The notes beneath the pieces were generated by a model. The model was not told the DNA's origin. It searched no databases and was given only the letters and a program-made list of their open reading frames with translations. Below are positions 28,457-36,611 of a stretch of 64,000 bases of DNA, in pieces; the stretch's first letter is position 1, and each line of letters begins with the position of its first letter. The stretch comes from Arcanobacterium sp. S3PF19 (GTDB lineage: Bacteria; Actinomycetota; Actinomycetes; Actinomycetales; Actinomycetaceae): positions 62,001-126,000 of the forward strand of contig NZ_JRMX01000014.1 of the NCBI RefSeq assembly GCF_000758825.1, read 5' to 3'. The translations under genes were made by a program, and so were the position numbers.

Positions 28457-30102
28457 CGGCTTCTCTTTTCTTTTGCGTCACGCGCCGAGCACATTTCGGC
28501 AAGCATCATCGTTCCCGCCGTCACAACGGCAAGCACCACCGCGCCTGCCAAAGCCATTCCGTAGTTGTGTTTTCCCGGATGCGCCAGCAGTTTTACGATT
28601 GTAACCGGAAGTGTCTGATACGCCGGATTTGCCAGGAACGACGTGGCGCCGAATTCGCCGAGCGAAACCGCAAAGGCGAAACCCGTTGCCAGGCCCAGGC
28701 CGCGAAACATGAACGGCAGATCCACCGTGCGGACAATCTGTCCGGAAGAGGCCCCCAAAGTGGCGGCCGCTTCGCGCATCCGCGGATCAATGGCACGCAG
28801 CAGGGGAACCAGGGCACGGATAAACAGCGGCAGCGCCACAACCGACTGGGCGAGCGGAACAAACATCGGAGAGTCCCCCACGGCCGTGCCCGCGAAAGTA
28901 AGCAGAAAACCAAAGCCCACAGTCACGGTGGACACACCGGCCGGAAGAAGAACCAATCCGTCGAGAATCTTTTGACAGCGCGCCAAAACACCCGTAACCC
29001 GATGCGAAAGAACCAAAGTGAGAGGCACTCCCACCAGCAGTGTTACGCAGGTGGCATCGAGGGCGATCTTCACCGAATGGACGAGGGCTTCCGCCACCGG
29101 AGTACCGGCCACAAAATCTTTGGTTGTCTGACCCAAAGAACGGTAATAATACAGACTCCACTGCCCGTTTTCCCGCAGCGAGCGCAAAACAAGCGTGGCG
29201 AGCGGAAGAGCCACAAAAACCACAGTGAGCAGGGTGAGAAACATGGCCGGGCAGTCCTGCCTGCGCACGCTGCGGTAGGGACGGCGGCGCACCTTCAGCG
29301 CCGTCTCGGTCCGCTCCGAAAGGGAAGTGGTCACAACCAGTGTGCAAAACACCAGCACGAACTGCAGCAGACTGAAAATTGCCGCCCGGTCCAAATTAAA
29401 ATATGCCACCGTCTGCGTATAGATTTCGGTTTCCAGTGTGCCGTACCCGGGATTTCCCAGAGTGGTCACAATTCCGTAGGCTGTGGAACAGTAAAGAAAA
29501 ACAAGACCCGCGCCGGCTGCGGCAGCCGGCATGAGCTGTGGCAGCGTCACCGTGAAAAAAGCGCGCGCGGGCGAAGCGCCGAGAGTGCGGGCGGCAAGAG
29601 ACGGACGCGGATCCAGATTTGCCCACATTGTGCCGACCGTGCGGGCAATCACGGAAAAGTTAAAAAACACCATTGCGACCACAATCGCCCGGGTGGTTCC
29701 GGCCAGACCGAGGAAAGCAAAGGGTCCGTCAAAAAGAGCACGGAAAGCGATGCCGACCACCACAGTGGGAAGCACAAACGGAACGGTGATAATTCCCCGC
29801 AAAAGCTGCCTTCCCGGAAAATCCAGGCAATAAAGCGTGTATGCCCCGGGAATACCGAGAATCACGGAGAAAACCGTTCCGGCCAGGGCCATTCGCAGCG
29901 TCTGCAGAATAATCTGCCATGTGTTTTTATCGCCCAGCACATCGGCCACGCCGCCGAGAAAGGAATCTTCGGAAGCGCCTACGCCGGTGACCGTAATTCC
30001 CTTAACAAGCATCGAGCCGATCGGAAAAAGAAAAAAATACGCAAGGAAGGCCAGGGGCAGCGCAACCGCCGCACCCCAGCCTACCCTGTGTATGATTTTC
30101 AC
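28453..30102 (-). CDS. thiP: Thiamine ABC transporter permease
   Basis: A 549-residue fused permease with about twelve membrane helices in two homologous halves, as expected for ThiP. Two EAA-like docking loops are visible: the first near LAARTLGASPARAFFTVTLPQLMP and the second near MREAAATLGASSGQI, followed by RTVDLPFMF. The gene lies 42 bases after thiB and overlaps thiQ. It forms the channel through which thiamine released by ThiB enters the cell. Confidence 0.92.
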   Translation of the reverse strand: MKIIHRVGWGAAVALPLAFLAYFFLFPIGSMLVKGITVTGVGASEDSFLGGVADVLGDKNTWQIILQTLRMALAGTVFSVILGIPGAYTLYCLDFPGRQLLRGIITVPFVLPTVVVGIAFRALFDGPFAFLGLAGTTRAIVVAMVFFNFSVIARTVGTMWANLDPRPSLAARTLGASPARAFFTVTLPQLMPAAAAGAGLVFLYCSTAYGIVTTLGNPGYGTLETEIYTQTVAYFNLDRAAIFSLLQFVLVFCTLVVTTSLSERTETALKVRRRPYRSVRRQDCPAMFLTLLTVVFVALPLATLVLRSLRENGQWSLYYYRSLGQTTKDFVAGTPVAEALVHSVKIALDATCVTLLVGVPLTLVLSHRVTGVLARCQKILDGLVLLPAGVSTVTVGFGFLLTFAGTAVGDSPMFVPLAQSVVALPLFIRALVPLLRAIDPRMREAAATLGASSGQIVRTVDLPFMFRGLGLATGFAFAVSLGEFGATSFLANPAYQTLPVTIVKLLAHPGKHNYGMALAGAVVLAVVTAGTMMLAEMCSARDAKEKRSR

Positions 30103-30144
30103 TGCTTTGATTCTTGACCCTGTAAACGCACTGTCTTAATACGT

Positions 30145-31173
30145 TTACTTTGCCGCGCCCTTATAGATTTCGGACCACGCCTTCAGCCACGCTTCGCGGT
30201 TTTCGGCGGCTTTCTTCATGTCTACGGGGACTGTCTTTTCCGGAAGAGGCGCATATTTCGCCCAATCCTCGGGGAGCTTTACGTCCTTCAGGATCGGATA
30301 GACATACATCTGGTCCGGAATGGTTTTCTGCACATCTTTGGACACAAGGAAGTCAATAAACTTCTTCGCGCCTTCGGCGTTCTTCGCACCCTTCACCACA
30401 CCGGCGTATTCAATCTGCGTTACACAGGTAGAATTGACGGAGTTGGTTGCGCCTTTCGCGTAAGCCGGCGAAGAGGAATAGCTCAGCACAACCGGATATG
30501 CCCCTTTTCCGTCTCCAGCGGAGAAATCCACATTATAGGCATTTTCCCAGCCGTCATCGACTTTTGCGCCGTTGGCAAGGAGATCCTTCCAGTATTTCTG
30601 CCAGCCGTCGTCGCCGAATTTAGCCACCGTGGCAGCCAGGAAAGCGAAGCCCGGGGTAGACGTTTTCGGATCGGTGAGCACGGTGGTACCTTTGTACTCG
30701 GGCTTCAGGAGATCCTCAAACCCGGCCGGTTCGGCAAGCCCTTTCTTCTTAAACCATGCTTTGTCGGTGTTCAGGCAGACATCGCCGCGGTCAATCGGTG
30801 TGAGCTTTTTGTCTACGATAAATTCGGACTCAAACCCGGCAGGCACATATTCGGATGCCAGATTTTCTTTGATAACGTCCGCCGCCTGGAAAGAATCAAT
30901 TCCGAAGAAAGCGTCTGCCGTGGGGTGATCCTTGTTCAGACGCAGATTGTTGATTACCGTTCCGTCGCCGGCCGGCACGGTTTTCACTTTAAGACCGGTT
31001 TTTTCGGTAAAACGCTTCAGATCGGCTTTGTCCACGTGGAACGAGTCATGCGTGACGACGGTAACGGTGCCGCCCGCAGCCGAATCGGCTTTCTTCTGAT
31101 CTGCCGCCGAGCAGCCGGCCAGCAGCAGTGCAGCCACGGATGCGACGGCAAGTGTCTTGTGCAAAATTTTCAC
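30145..31173 (-). CDS. thiB: Thiamine-binding lipoprotein
   Basis: A 342-residue periplasm-facing binding protein with a lipoprotein signal peptide (KILHKTLAVASVAALL then LAGCSAA), the lipidated cysteine being about residue 21. The rest resembles ThiB: VTVVTHDSFHVDKADL after the signal, FFGIDSFQAADVI and SYSSSPAYAKGATNS, which form the thiamine pocket in known relatives. The GTG at 31173 follows TTGGAGG and is chosen over a longer frame that runs into the riboswitch. It is first gene of the thiBPQ operon, under a TPP riboswitch at 31271-31351. Confidence 0.92.
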   Translation of the reverse strand: MKILHKTLAVASVAALLLAGCSAADQKKADSAAGGTVTVVTHDSFHVDKADLKRFTEKTGLKVKTVPAGDGTVINNLRLNKDHPTADAFFGIDSFQAADVIKENLASEYVPAGFESEFIVDKKLTPIDRGDVCLNTDKAWFKKKGLAEPAGFEDLLKPEYKGTTVLTDPKTSTPGFAFLAATVAKFGDDGWQKYWKDLLANGAKVDDGWENAYNVDFSAGDGKGAYPVVLSYSSSPAYAKGATNSVNSTCVTQIEYAGVVKGAKNAEGAKKFIDFLVSKDVQKTIPDQMYVYPILKDVKLPEDWAKYAPLPEKTVPVDMKKAAENREAWLKAWSEIYKGAAK

Positions 31174-31177
31174 AATA

Positions 31178-31201
31178 CCTCCAAGTTGAAATGTTTGGAG
31201 G
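31178..31201 (-). promoter_or_regulatory. Hairpin masking the thiB ribosome binding site
   Basis: On the minus strand CCTCCAA (31201-31195) can pair with TTGGAGG (31184-31178), which contains the thiB Shine-Dalgarno sequence, with a ten-base loop. A second stem (arms 31241-31251 and 31215-31225, 11 base pairs) stands between it and the aptamer. The two hairpins form a plausible expression platform in which ligand binding permits sequestration of the ribosome site. The pairing is read by eye; the switch mechanism is inferred. Confidence 0.6.
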
Positions 31202-31270
31202 GGGTGTACACAGTATTGTGTGGCAAATACTGCCTGTATCTGCCACACAATAACAGCACACGGAGAGAAA

Positions 31271-31351
31271 CTCGACTCCCTTCGCCGGCATTGTCCGGAG
31301 CAGGTTCGAGGGTCTGCGTAATGCACTCTCAGCGCCGAAGCGCTCCCCTGT
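31271..31351 (-). promoter_or_regulatory. TPP riboswitch (THI element)
   Basis: The minus strand carries the conserved aptamer elements in order: CAGGGGAGC, GCTGAGAGTGCA, ACCCTCGAACCTGCTCCGG, ACAATGCCGGCGAAGGGAG. They form the three-helix junction that binds thiamine pyrophosphate. A TATAAT box at 31367-31362 places the transcription start about ten bases upstream. The element precedes thiB, so thiBPQ uptake genes are shut down when TPP is abundant. Confidence 0.95.
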
Positions 31352-31462
31352 CGGTACTCAAATTATACACATCACACGGTCCGTTTTAACAAATCTGTTT
31401 GCTACTGGTGGTTGCATATATTTTCACACCTGTTTTCCGAAAGGAAATATTTTCCGCAGAAC

Positions 31463-31762
31463 TTATTTTCCGCAGGTCTTCCCGCACCCCAAAGACTTCC
31501 CGCGCCGGCGTCCTCCGGCGGGCGCGAACCGGGAAAAAGCCGCTTTTCGCTGCACACATCCGGATACCGCGCCGTTGAGCAGAACTGTCAGGACGCCGAA
31601 AACAACCGTCCGGAGAACACGGCTCTGCCCGCCCTCTGCGGCGCGCACCGCAGATTTTCCGCTGCCCGGAAACGCACGGCAAAACAGTTCGGTGAGCTGC
31701 CGCGCTGCCAGTCCCACGGCCGCGCTGAGCATAAGCCTGCCAATCTTTCGAAACAGAAACAT
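31463..31762 (-). CDS. DUF4235-like small membrane protein
   Basis: A 99-residue protein with two hydrophobic segments (about residues 8-26 and 48-66). The pattern of an N-terminal AAVGLAARQLTELF, a short polar linker and then VLRTVVFGVLTVLLNGAV is similar to DUF4235, a family of small actinobacterial membrane proteins without known function. The C-terminus is strongly basic. The ATG at 31762 follows GGGAGGGAAA. An overlapping longer frame on the same strand has no such start signal. The resemblance is moderate, not certain. Confidence 0.5.
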   Translation of the reverse strand: MFLFRKIGRLMLSAAVGLAARQLTELFCRAFPGSGKSAVRAAEGGQSRVLRTVVFGVLTVLLNGAVSGCVQRKAAFSRFAPAGGRRRGKSLGCGKTCGK

Positions 31763-31832
31763 TTTCCCTCCCGTCCGTATGCGCGGACACAGATTTTAAT
31801 TCCGCCTTATCTGCCGCGGCGAAGCGCAGACG

Positions 31833-32420
31833 TCAGAGTTTGCGCGAAGTGTCCACGCGGTGAAAATTCAGATGCGAACGCGATGCGGTAGGCCCGCGCT
31901 GCCCCTGATAACGCGAATGTGTTGCCCCTTTGCCGTACGGACGCTCCGCAGGCGAGGAAAGCCCGAAGAAACAGAACTGCCCCACTTTCATTCCCGCATA
32001 GAGTTTAATCGGCAGTGTGGACGTGTTCGACAGCTCCAACGTGACGTGCCCGGAAAAACCGGGGTCGATAAACCCGGCCGTGGAGTGCGTCAGCAGACCC
32101 AAACGCCCCAGTGAGCTCTTGCCTTCCAGCCGGGCGGCAACATCGTCGCCCAGAGTAATCAGCTCGAACGTGGAACCCAGTACAAACTCCCCCGGGTGCA
32201 GCACAAACGCGCCGTCCGCCGGGATTTCCGTCAGCACGGTGAGATCATCCTGCGCGAGCGCGGGGTCAATAACTTCATATTTATGATTATTGAACAGACG
32301 AAAATAACGGTCGAGATGAATATCCACCGAGGAAGGCTGGACCATCTGCGGATCCCACGGATCGATCCGGATCTTTCCCGCAGCAACAAATTCGCAAATA
32401 TCGCGGTCTGAAAGTAACAC
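31833..32420 (-). CDS. dcd: dCTP deaminase
   Basis: A 195-residue trimeric enzyme that makes dUTP (or, in many actinobacteria, directly dUMP) from dCTP for thymidylate synthesis. The catalytic core shows [24 protein letters not shown] with the active-site glutamate region, and [21 protein letters not shown]. The initial LLSDRDI is the usual Dcd start. The start is the GTG at 32420, only a few bases after an AATAAT box, so leaderless translation is possible. It is next to tRNA-Gly, a pairing often conserved in actinobacteria. Confidence 0.93.
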   Translation of the reverse strand: MLLSDRDICEFVAAGKIRIDPWDPQMVQPSSVDIHLDRYFRLFNNHKYEVIDPALAQDDLTVLTEIPADGAFVLHPGEFVLGSTFELITLGDDVAARLEGKSSLGRLGLLTHSTAGFIDPGFSGHVTLELSNTSTLPIKLYAGMKVGQFCFFGLSSPAERPYGKGATHSRYQGQRGPTASRSHLNFHRVDTSRKL

Positions 32421-32575
32421 GCTATTATTCTTTCACGTTTTCCGCCCGCTGCCAATTTTACGCAGATGCCCGGATCCCCGTGTGCCGATTTCCGCAAATG
32501 CGTAGGCGGCAGCCGGATGCGCCTGCGGCGGACGGCAAAGCGGGACGCGGCAAATGAGTGCAGCGGCCCGTGTGT

Positions 32576-32604
32576 TTGGCGAAACGAAAAATAATGCGTA
32601 CAAT
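32576..32604 (+). promoter_or_regulatory. Promoter of tRNA-Gly
   Basis: A TTGGCG box (32576-32581), a 17-base spacer and TACAAT (32599-32604) precede the tRNA by about 50 bases. The geometry fits a housekeeping sigma-factor promoter for the tRNA. Confidence 0.75.
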
Positions 32605-32655
32605 AGGAGTCTGTAAAGCCGGTTGCGGCGTGTGCCGCGCTGCCGGCGCAGCCCT

Positions 32656-32726
32656 GCGGGTGTAGTTCATCGGTAGAATGGCAGCTTCCCAAGCTGCAGA
32701 GGCGGGTTCGACTCCCGTCACCCGCT
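32656..32726 (+). tRNA. tRNA-Gly (anticodon CCC)
   Basis: The acceptor stem GCGGGTG pairs perfectly with CACCCGC, the anticodon stem is GCAGC/GCTGC with loop TTCCCAA, and the T arm is GCGGG-TTCGACT-CCCGT. The anticodon is CCC. It ends at 32726 and is followed by CC but no encoded CCA. The direct repeat of the downstream accessory islet begins 18 bases after its 3' end. Confidence 0.95.
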
Positions 32727-32743
32727 CCGCTTAGACTTCGATT

Positions 32744-32804
32744 TGATAAGTACCCTTTTGCGTTAGCGAGTATCGCTTAGGGGCGTGAAAAATAGTTTGC
32801 GTTA
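32744..32804 (+). repeat. Direct repeat, left copy, bounding the ABC islet
   Basis: This 61-base segment (TGATAAGTACCCTTTTG, a divergent ten bases, TATCGCTTAGGGGCG, TGAAAAATAGTTTGCGTTA) is repeated in imperfect form at 35864-35923. Apart from the variable middle, the two copies differ at about one base. It lies just downstream of tRNA-Gly and does not extend into the tRNA, so it is not a classical tRNA attachment site. Confidence 0.9.
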
Positions 32805-32817
32805 ACGGGTTTGGGTT

Positions 32818-33597
32818 TTAGTCAAGTTCTACTCTGTTGTATACGTAGGTGGCGGTGAAAAGCAGCGTAATGATTAGCAATAGGCTGCTGGTGATTGGCC
32901 AGACCCAAGGCGCCTCGAGTGTGTCTTGAGCGAGGTTGTTGATTATGGGGGAGAGGCCAAGGGGAGTTTTGTTGCCCTCCTGGATAAATATCGCTGACAT
33001 CGTTATTAGTAGGTAGGCTCCGAATCCAGCCGCAAGGGGCATGCCGATGCCTGGTTTAAAAGTGGCTGCGACCGTTTGTATAGCGTGAATGAGAATGATT
33101 TGTAGCGCCCATACCAAACTAGCCAATATTATCGGGGCGGGATTAGCGCCTGGGAATAACAGTGATGTTCCAGCCCAAGCCAGGGCAGCGCTGAAGACGG
33201 CAAGGAATAGGGTAGATAGCCAGCTGCTGACAGCAAAGCTGATGAGGTAGTGTGAGCGCTGCACGCTACCAGGGAAAATAAAAGGAATGTCACCATTGCC
33301 GGTAAGCACGCTGCAACGAAAAGAGTTCATTGCAACAAGGATTACGGTAAGAATTTGGGTAAGGTTCTTTATCCATCCCGCGTAGGCTTGCTGCCAGGAA
33401 GGTTCCGGTAGTGACTGTATTAGCGTGGTTACTTCTGATCCGGCCAGAAATCTGATGATTCGCGGCGTGTATTGGGTAAACAATCCTTGGGTGAGAGCAA
33501 GGATAACGAATACCCCGCCTATAATCCATGTGCCATAGGAGCGTAGGAGCCAGACAGCTTGATAGCGCCAGATCAATCTGAAACTCGAGGTATTCAC
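32818..33597 (-). CDS. ABC-2 type permease
   Basis: A 259-residue membrane protein with about six hydrophobic segments and no recognisable active-site motif. It resembles permease subunits of ABC-2 exporters, and it overlaps the ABC ATPase gene by four bases. The two would form an exporter for an unknown substrate such as a peptide, lipid or drug. The gene is last in a PadR-led operon. Its base composition and codon use are visibly less GC-rich than those of the neighbouring housekeeping genes, in keeping with acquisition. Confidence 0.8.
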   Translation of the reverse strand: MNTSSFRLIWRYQAVWLLRSYGTWIIGGVFVILALTQGLFTQYTPRIIRFLAGSEVTTLIQSLPEPSWQQAYAGWIKNLTQILTVILVAMNSFRCSVLTGNGDIPFIFPGSVQRSHYLISFAVSSWLSTLFLAVFSAALAWAGTSLLFPGANPAPIILASLVWALQIILIHAIQTVAATFKPGIGMPLAAGFGAYLLITMSAIFIQEGNKTPLGLSPIINNLAQDTLEAPWVWPITSSLLLIITLLFTATYVYNRVELD

Positions 33598-34433
33598 GAT
33601 TTTTTACCGCCGTCCTTAGTTAGTTTGGTGAAAAGTTCATCTAAGCCGCTAAAGGTGGGGTGAATCTTTGCGGCAGAATCGAGGCTATAGATAGCCTTAG
33701 CCACGGCGGTGGCAACGTCTGCACGCACCGTGACATCAAGGGTAACGTGTTTAGTTTGCTGATTGACCAGCTCGCCTAACTGTCCTTGAGCTAGCAGGCT
33801 ACCGCGATGCAAGATCCCCACGTGGGTAGAGACTTTAGCGACATCGCTGAGGATGTGGGAGGAAAATACTATCGTTACCTGCCCGGTTAACTCGCGTAGT
33901 AGCGCCAGAACATCTGCTCGCCCGATCGGGTCAAGAGCGCTGGTTGGTTCGTCTATCAGTAGTAGTTTCGGGGCAGTAACGAGTGCTGCTGCTATTCCCA
34001 TCCGTTGCTTCATGCCTCTAGAAAAGGAGCCGATTCTTCCGGGGGCTTTGTCGAGGTTAACCAGATTGAGTAGTTCGTCGCTTCTTTCGGCTGCCAGGTC
34101 TGGGGAGATTCCACCAAGGCGGGCGAGAGTGATGAGCGCATCCTTGGCTCTAAGCCAGGGGCTAATCTGGGGGACATCAGTCAGGTAAGACACGCCAGGG
34201 ATCGGTTTGACCGGAAGTTTGCCCCGGCTAACTCCCAGCACGGTGGCGCTGCCACTACTGGCTCCGGCCAGTCCTGCAAGGATCCTCATGGTGGTGGTTT
34301 TGCCAGCTCCGTTCGCTCCCACAAACCCATAACAGGAGCCGGTAGGAACTCGAAGGTTTATGTTGGTTAGTACTTGGTGTTTACCGAAGGTTTTGGATAA
34401 ATCTTTAGTGCAGACTGCTAAATCCATGTTCAT
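33594..34433 (-). CDS. ABC transporter ATPase
   Basis: A 279-residue ABC ATPase with Walker A GANGAGKTTTMR, a degenerate signature GSFSRGMKQRMG in place of LSGGQ, Walker B LLLIDEPTSALD and the switch region VFSSHILSDV. This is the form found in ABC-2 exporters of the CcmA/NatA type. It overlaps the permease by four bases and the upstream small gene by four. The C-terminal part (about 210-279) is an accessory domain. Substrate unknown. Confidence 0.9.
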   Translation of the reverse strand: MNMDLAVCTKDLSKTFGKHQVLTNINLRVPTGSCYGFVGANGAGKTTTMRILAGLAGASSGSATVLGVSRGKLPVKPIPGVSYLTDVPQISPWLRAKDALITLARLGGISPDLAAERSDELLNLVNLDKAPGRIGSFSRGMKQRMGIAAALVTAPKLLLIDEPTSALDPIGRADVLALLRELTGQVTIVFSSHILSDVAKVSTHVGILHRGSLLAQGQLGELVNQQTKHVTLDVTVRADVATAVAKAIYSLDSAAKIHPTFSGLDELFTKLTKDGGKKS

Positions 34434-34756
34434 TCCTTCGGATATAGCTTGCTTACCACTGAACTCGCATCAACCCGGTGATGCTTGGCTGTAGCTTTCT
34501 GTTCATATTCACGCTGTACCTTAAACTGTCTTTGTTCGTTAAAGTACATAACCAAAAAGACGATTGGCCCAATCACTTGGCCAAAGAGGATAACCAAGAG
34601 CCACACTAGGCGATTTAAACCGGCAATGTGAGTTCGCTTATCGCGCAGCAAGCAAATCAAAGACCAGACCACCGCTATCAGTTGCACTCCTATAAGGATG
34701 CAAACTCCTATTAATGCCGGGGTCGGCAAATCCAACAGTTTATCTATAGGGTTCAT
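34430..34756 (-). CDS. Small membrane protein, PLDc_N-like
   Basis: A 108-residue protein with two hydrophobic segments (about 12-33 and 45-66, separated by RDKRTHIAGLNR). The pattern of a first span, a short basic loop containing LNRLVWLLVILFGQVIGPI and a polar tail resembles the PLDc_N/phospholipase-nuclease leader domain that often occurs alone in small membrane proteins. The ATG at 34756 is preceded by CAGGAGAC and shares TAATG with the previous gene's stop. It may be a structural accessory of the ABC exporter. Confidence 0.65.
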   Translation of the reverse strand: MNPIDKLLDLPTPALIGVCILIGVQLIAVVWSLICLLRDKRTHIAGLNRLVWLLVILFGQVIGPIVFLVMYFNEQRQFKVQREYEQKATAKHHRVDASSVVSKLYPKE

Positions 34757-35448
34757 TACTTGTCTCCTGAATTGTGTAGCCGGGTTTTTACCCTGGCTAA
34801 CGCGGTTTTCACATAAGCGAGTTGGCAAGCGCCAGCAACGAGGGGCCATAAAGCAACAATGGGCACCATCAACCGGCGGTTCATTTCCTGCTTGTCGCCA
34901 GCCCGGCGCATTGCTGCAAGCCAGGCTATGGACATGGCTTCAACGCCCATCAGATCCGCCTGATTGGCCAAACGCACGGCATCTTCGGATTCTGGGTCAT
35001 CGCGTCGAAAGACCTGTGGCGCTAGTGCGGCAACGGTCGTTAAAACCACTGGAGCTAGCGCAGCCTGTCTGCCGGTAATAAATCTTTGGGATCCTCCGCG
35101 TGTTGAGCGCTGGAGGAGAACCTGCTCCTTGCGGCTGAGCAGTACCGCCAAGAACGCAACCCCAATCCCACCGGCGATAGTGGTGAGCTTAATGCCGCGC
35201 TTTAGACGCGTGGGGACATAGCTAGCCAAGTCCGGTAGAGAATCATCGGGCCGAATTAGCCCTAAACGCACACCAACAGCACCCAGATTAATGTCCCAAC
35301 CCAGTCCGTATTTTCGAGGAATGAACAAGCGCGGATTCTCTGGTTCAAAACCATCCAACGCAGCATCAGAGCGCCCCAACCACAGCCCGGAGACAGGTAT
35401 CCCCAAAACTCGCGCCTGCCCCTCTGCGTCCTTACCGAACCACTTCAT
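34756..35448 (-). CDS. DUF5808 membrane protein
   Basis: A 230-residue protein. The N-terminal half carries ENPRLFIPRKYGLGWDIN with LGAVGVRLG, which matches DUF5808, a domain seen in many bacterial membrane proteins. Three hydrophobic stretches follow (about 80-100, 125-145, 190-212). The ATG at 35448 overlaps the PadR stop as TAATG and is preceded by AAAGGAAT. A longer frame starting at 35487 would overlap the PadR gene more and lacks a site. The function is unknown; context suggests a part of the exporter operon. Confidence 0.7.
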   Translation of the reverse strand: MKWFGKDAEGQARVLGIPVSGLWLGRSDAALDGFEPENPRLFIPRKYGLGWDINLGAVGVRLGLIRPDDSLPDLASYVPTRLKRGIKLTTIAGGIGVAFLAVLLSRKEQVLLQRSTRGGSQRFITGRQAALAPVVLTTVAALAPQVFRRDDPESEDAVRLANQADLMGVEAMSIAWLAAMRRAGDKQEMNRRLMVPIVALWPLVAGACQLAYVKTALARVKTRLHNSGDK

Positions 35449-35774
35449 TACCGTATTCCTTTCTGTGTTGTTCGCTTCACAGCACAATCAAGCGCCTCCC
35501 ACTCGCGGCGCATCTGCAATAAGCGATTCTTCCCAGGGTTTGCGAGCTTATAAATCTTCCTCGGTGGCCCTACCGGAGACTCCTGCCAAGCCGTAACTAC
35601 CAACCCTGATTTACGTAGTCGCGCGAGCAGCGGATATAACGTACCCGTAGAAATCTCCAATCCCGCTTCCTCGCGAAAACGCTCTACAAGCTGCCCCCCG
35701 TAAGAAGGACGAGACGAAAGTAATCCAAGGACAATCAGTTCAACCGCACCCTTGCGTAACTGTGACTCAGACAC
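35448..35774 (-). CDS. PadR-family transcriptional regulator
   Basis: A 108-residue winged-helix repressor. The PadR fold is evident in ELIVLGLLSSRPSYGGQLVERF, ISTGTLYPLLARLRKSGLV and the wing segment SPVGPPRKIYKLANPGKNRL. It leads the islet operon and probably represses it until an inducer or drug is bound. The GTG at 35774 is preferred since AAGGAGG lies four bases upstream; an ATG seven codons earlier is possible. An ATGT-N10-ACAT box overlaps its own promoter (see regulatory entry). Confidence 0.88.
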   Translation of the reverse strand: MSESQLRKGAVELIVLGLLSSRPSYGGQLVERFREEAGLEISTGTLYPLLARLRKSGLVVTAWQESPVGPPRKIYKLANPGKNRLLQMRREWEALDCAVKRTTQKGIR

Positions 35775-35794
35775 AACCCCTCCTTGCTTAACCA

Positions 35795-35838
35795 TGTTCC
35801 TTGCATAACATACTACCGCGTACCCAAAGATCAAGCAA
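35795..35838 (-). promoter_or_regulatory. Promoter and possible PadR box of the islet operon
   Basis: On the minus strand TTGCTT (35838-35833), a 17-base spacer and TAGTAT (35815-35810) form a convincing promoter. An ATGT-N10-ACAT arrangement overlaps the end of the -10 box, similar to, but with longer spacing than, the ATGT-N8-ACAT sites bound by PadR proteins. Autoregulation is therefore plausible but inferred. Confidence 0.55.
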
Positions 35839-35863
35839 CTACTATTTGCTAGGATGTCAGGTC

Positions 35864-35923
35864 TGATAAGTACCCTTTTGAGCCGGCGGTATCGCTTAGG
35901 GGTGTGAAAAATAGTTTGCGTTA
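35864..35923 (+). repeat. Direct repeat, right copy, bounding the ABC islet
   Basis: A 60-base copy of the repeat at 32744-32804, with the same ends (TGATAAGTACCCTTTTG and TATCGCTTAGGGG-GTGAAAAATAGTTTGCGTTA) and a different nine-base middle. The distance between copies is about 3.1 kb and covers exactly the PadR-led operon. The arrangement suggests insertion or amplification of the islet through repeats of this type. Confidence 0.9.
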
Positions 35924-36185
35924 GCGGTGCCGGTTTAAGTCCGGTGTTCAGGGCGTTCCATCGGCAGGCCCGGAAGTGTTCGGGAGTTTGCCAACCCGGT
36001 TGGGAGTATGAACAACTTTACCTTTCGTGATTTTCCGGAAAACCTTGTTGCCCCCGGACCGTAAGGCATGTGACACACCTGAGACACTATATGGCGCCGT
36101 GTTTCAATACTGTTCAGATATGCCATAAAAACGGTATACTCCCCTTTTTAAAACACAATCCGATAAATTCGTTTGCTTTGTCGTA
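35924..36185. other. Region with no firm gene; possible scar
   Basis: After the right direct repeat there is a minus-strand frame of 63 codons (35935-36126) without ribosome site or recognisable family. Its central part (a run of HIVSQVCHMPYGPGATRF type) is cysteine- and arginine-rich and may be a decayed insertion-element fragment. No terminal inverted repeats were found. I regard the stretch as non-coding or relic DNA. Confidence 0.35.
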
Positions 36186-36611
36186 TCAGCTTTGCCGGCG
36201 TGAGTACTGCCATAGTGTGATTCCCATACACAAAACTATAGACAGGATACTAAGTGCGAAATTGATTTCCCGTCCCGGCCAAAACAGGTAGCTAACCATC
36301 ACAATGCCGAGAAAATCCGCCGCAATCGTTTCTCCGAAGAATGCAAATGACAACGCCGTAACAGACATCAACAGGCAACACGGGAAAACCAAAGCCCGCT
36401 GCTTAAGTCCGACCTTCCTCATAAGCGTGAAAGCCATGACTATCAGGGGAAGCACTCCGCCGTAAAGCAACAGCAGAATCGCTAATATGCCGGGATCGGA
36501 CTGTTTAGACCGGCCATATGCAAGAGCAATAATTCCTGAGACACTTAACGTGGCGATGATCCACAGTTGGATTTTGGGCAAGCGGCACGCAATGCCATTA
36601 TCTCCGCGCAC
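36186..36611 (-). CDS. Hypothetical four-helix membrane protein
   Basis: A 141-residue protein with four hydrophobic segments (roughly 15-33, 43-62, 75-95 and 105-135) and a short basic C-terminus ending WQYSRRQS. The GTG at 36611 is preceded by AAAGGAG at proper distance, which supports a real gene. I recognise no family. It lies between the ABC islet and tRNA-Thr in an accessory pocket, so it may be strain-specific. Confidence 0.6.
   Translation of the reverse strand: MRGDNGIACRLPKIQLWIIATLSVSGIIALAYGRSKQSDPGILAILLLLYGGVLPLIVMAFTLMRKVGLKQRALVFPCCLLMSVTALSFAFFGETIAADFLGIVMVSYLFWPGREINFALSILSIVLCMGITLWQYSRRQS

Noticed and set aside
32656-32804. tRNA-Gly 3' end as a classical attachment site for the islet.
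   Set aside because: The direct repeat begins 18 bases after the tRNA and does not copy the tRNA 3' end; no integrase is present.
35935-36126. Minus-strand frame of 63 codons as a gene or transposase remnant.
   Set aside because: No ribosome site, promoter, inverted ends or recognisable family; kept only as possible scar.
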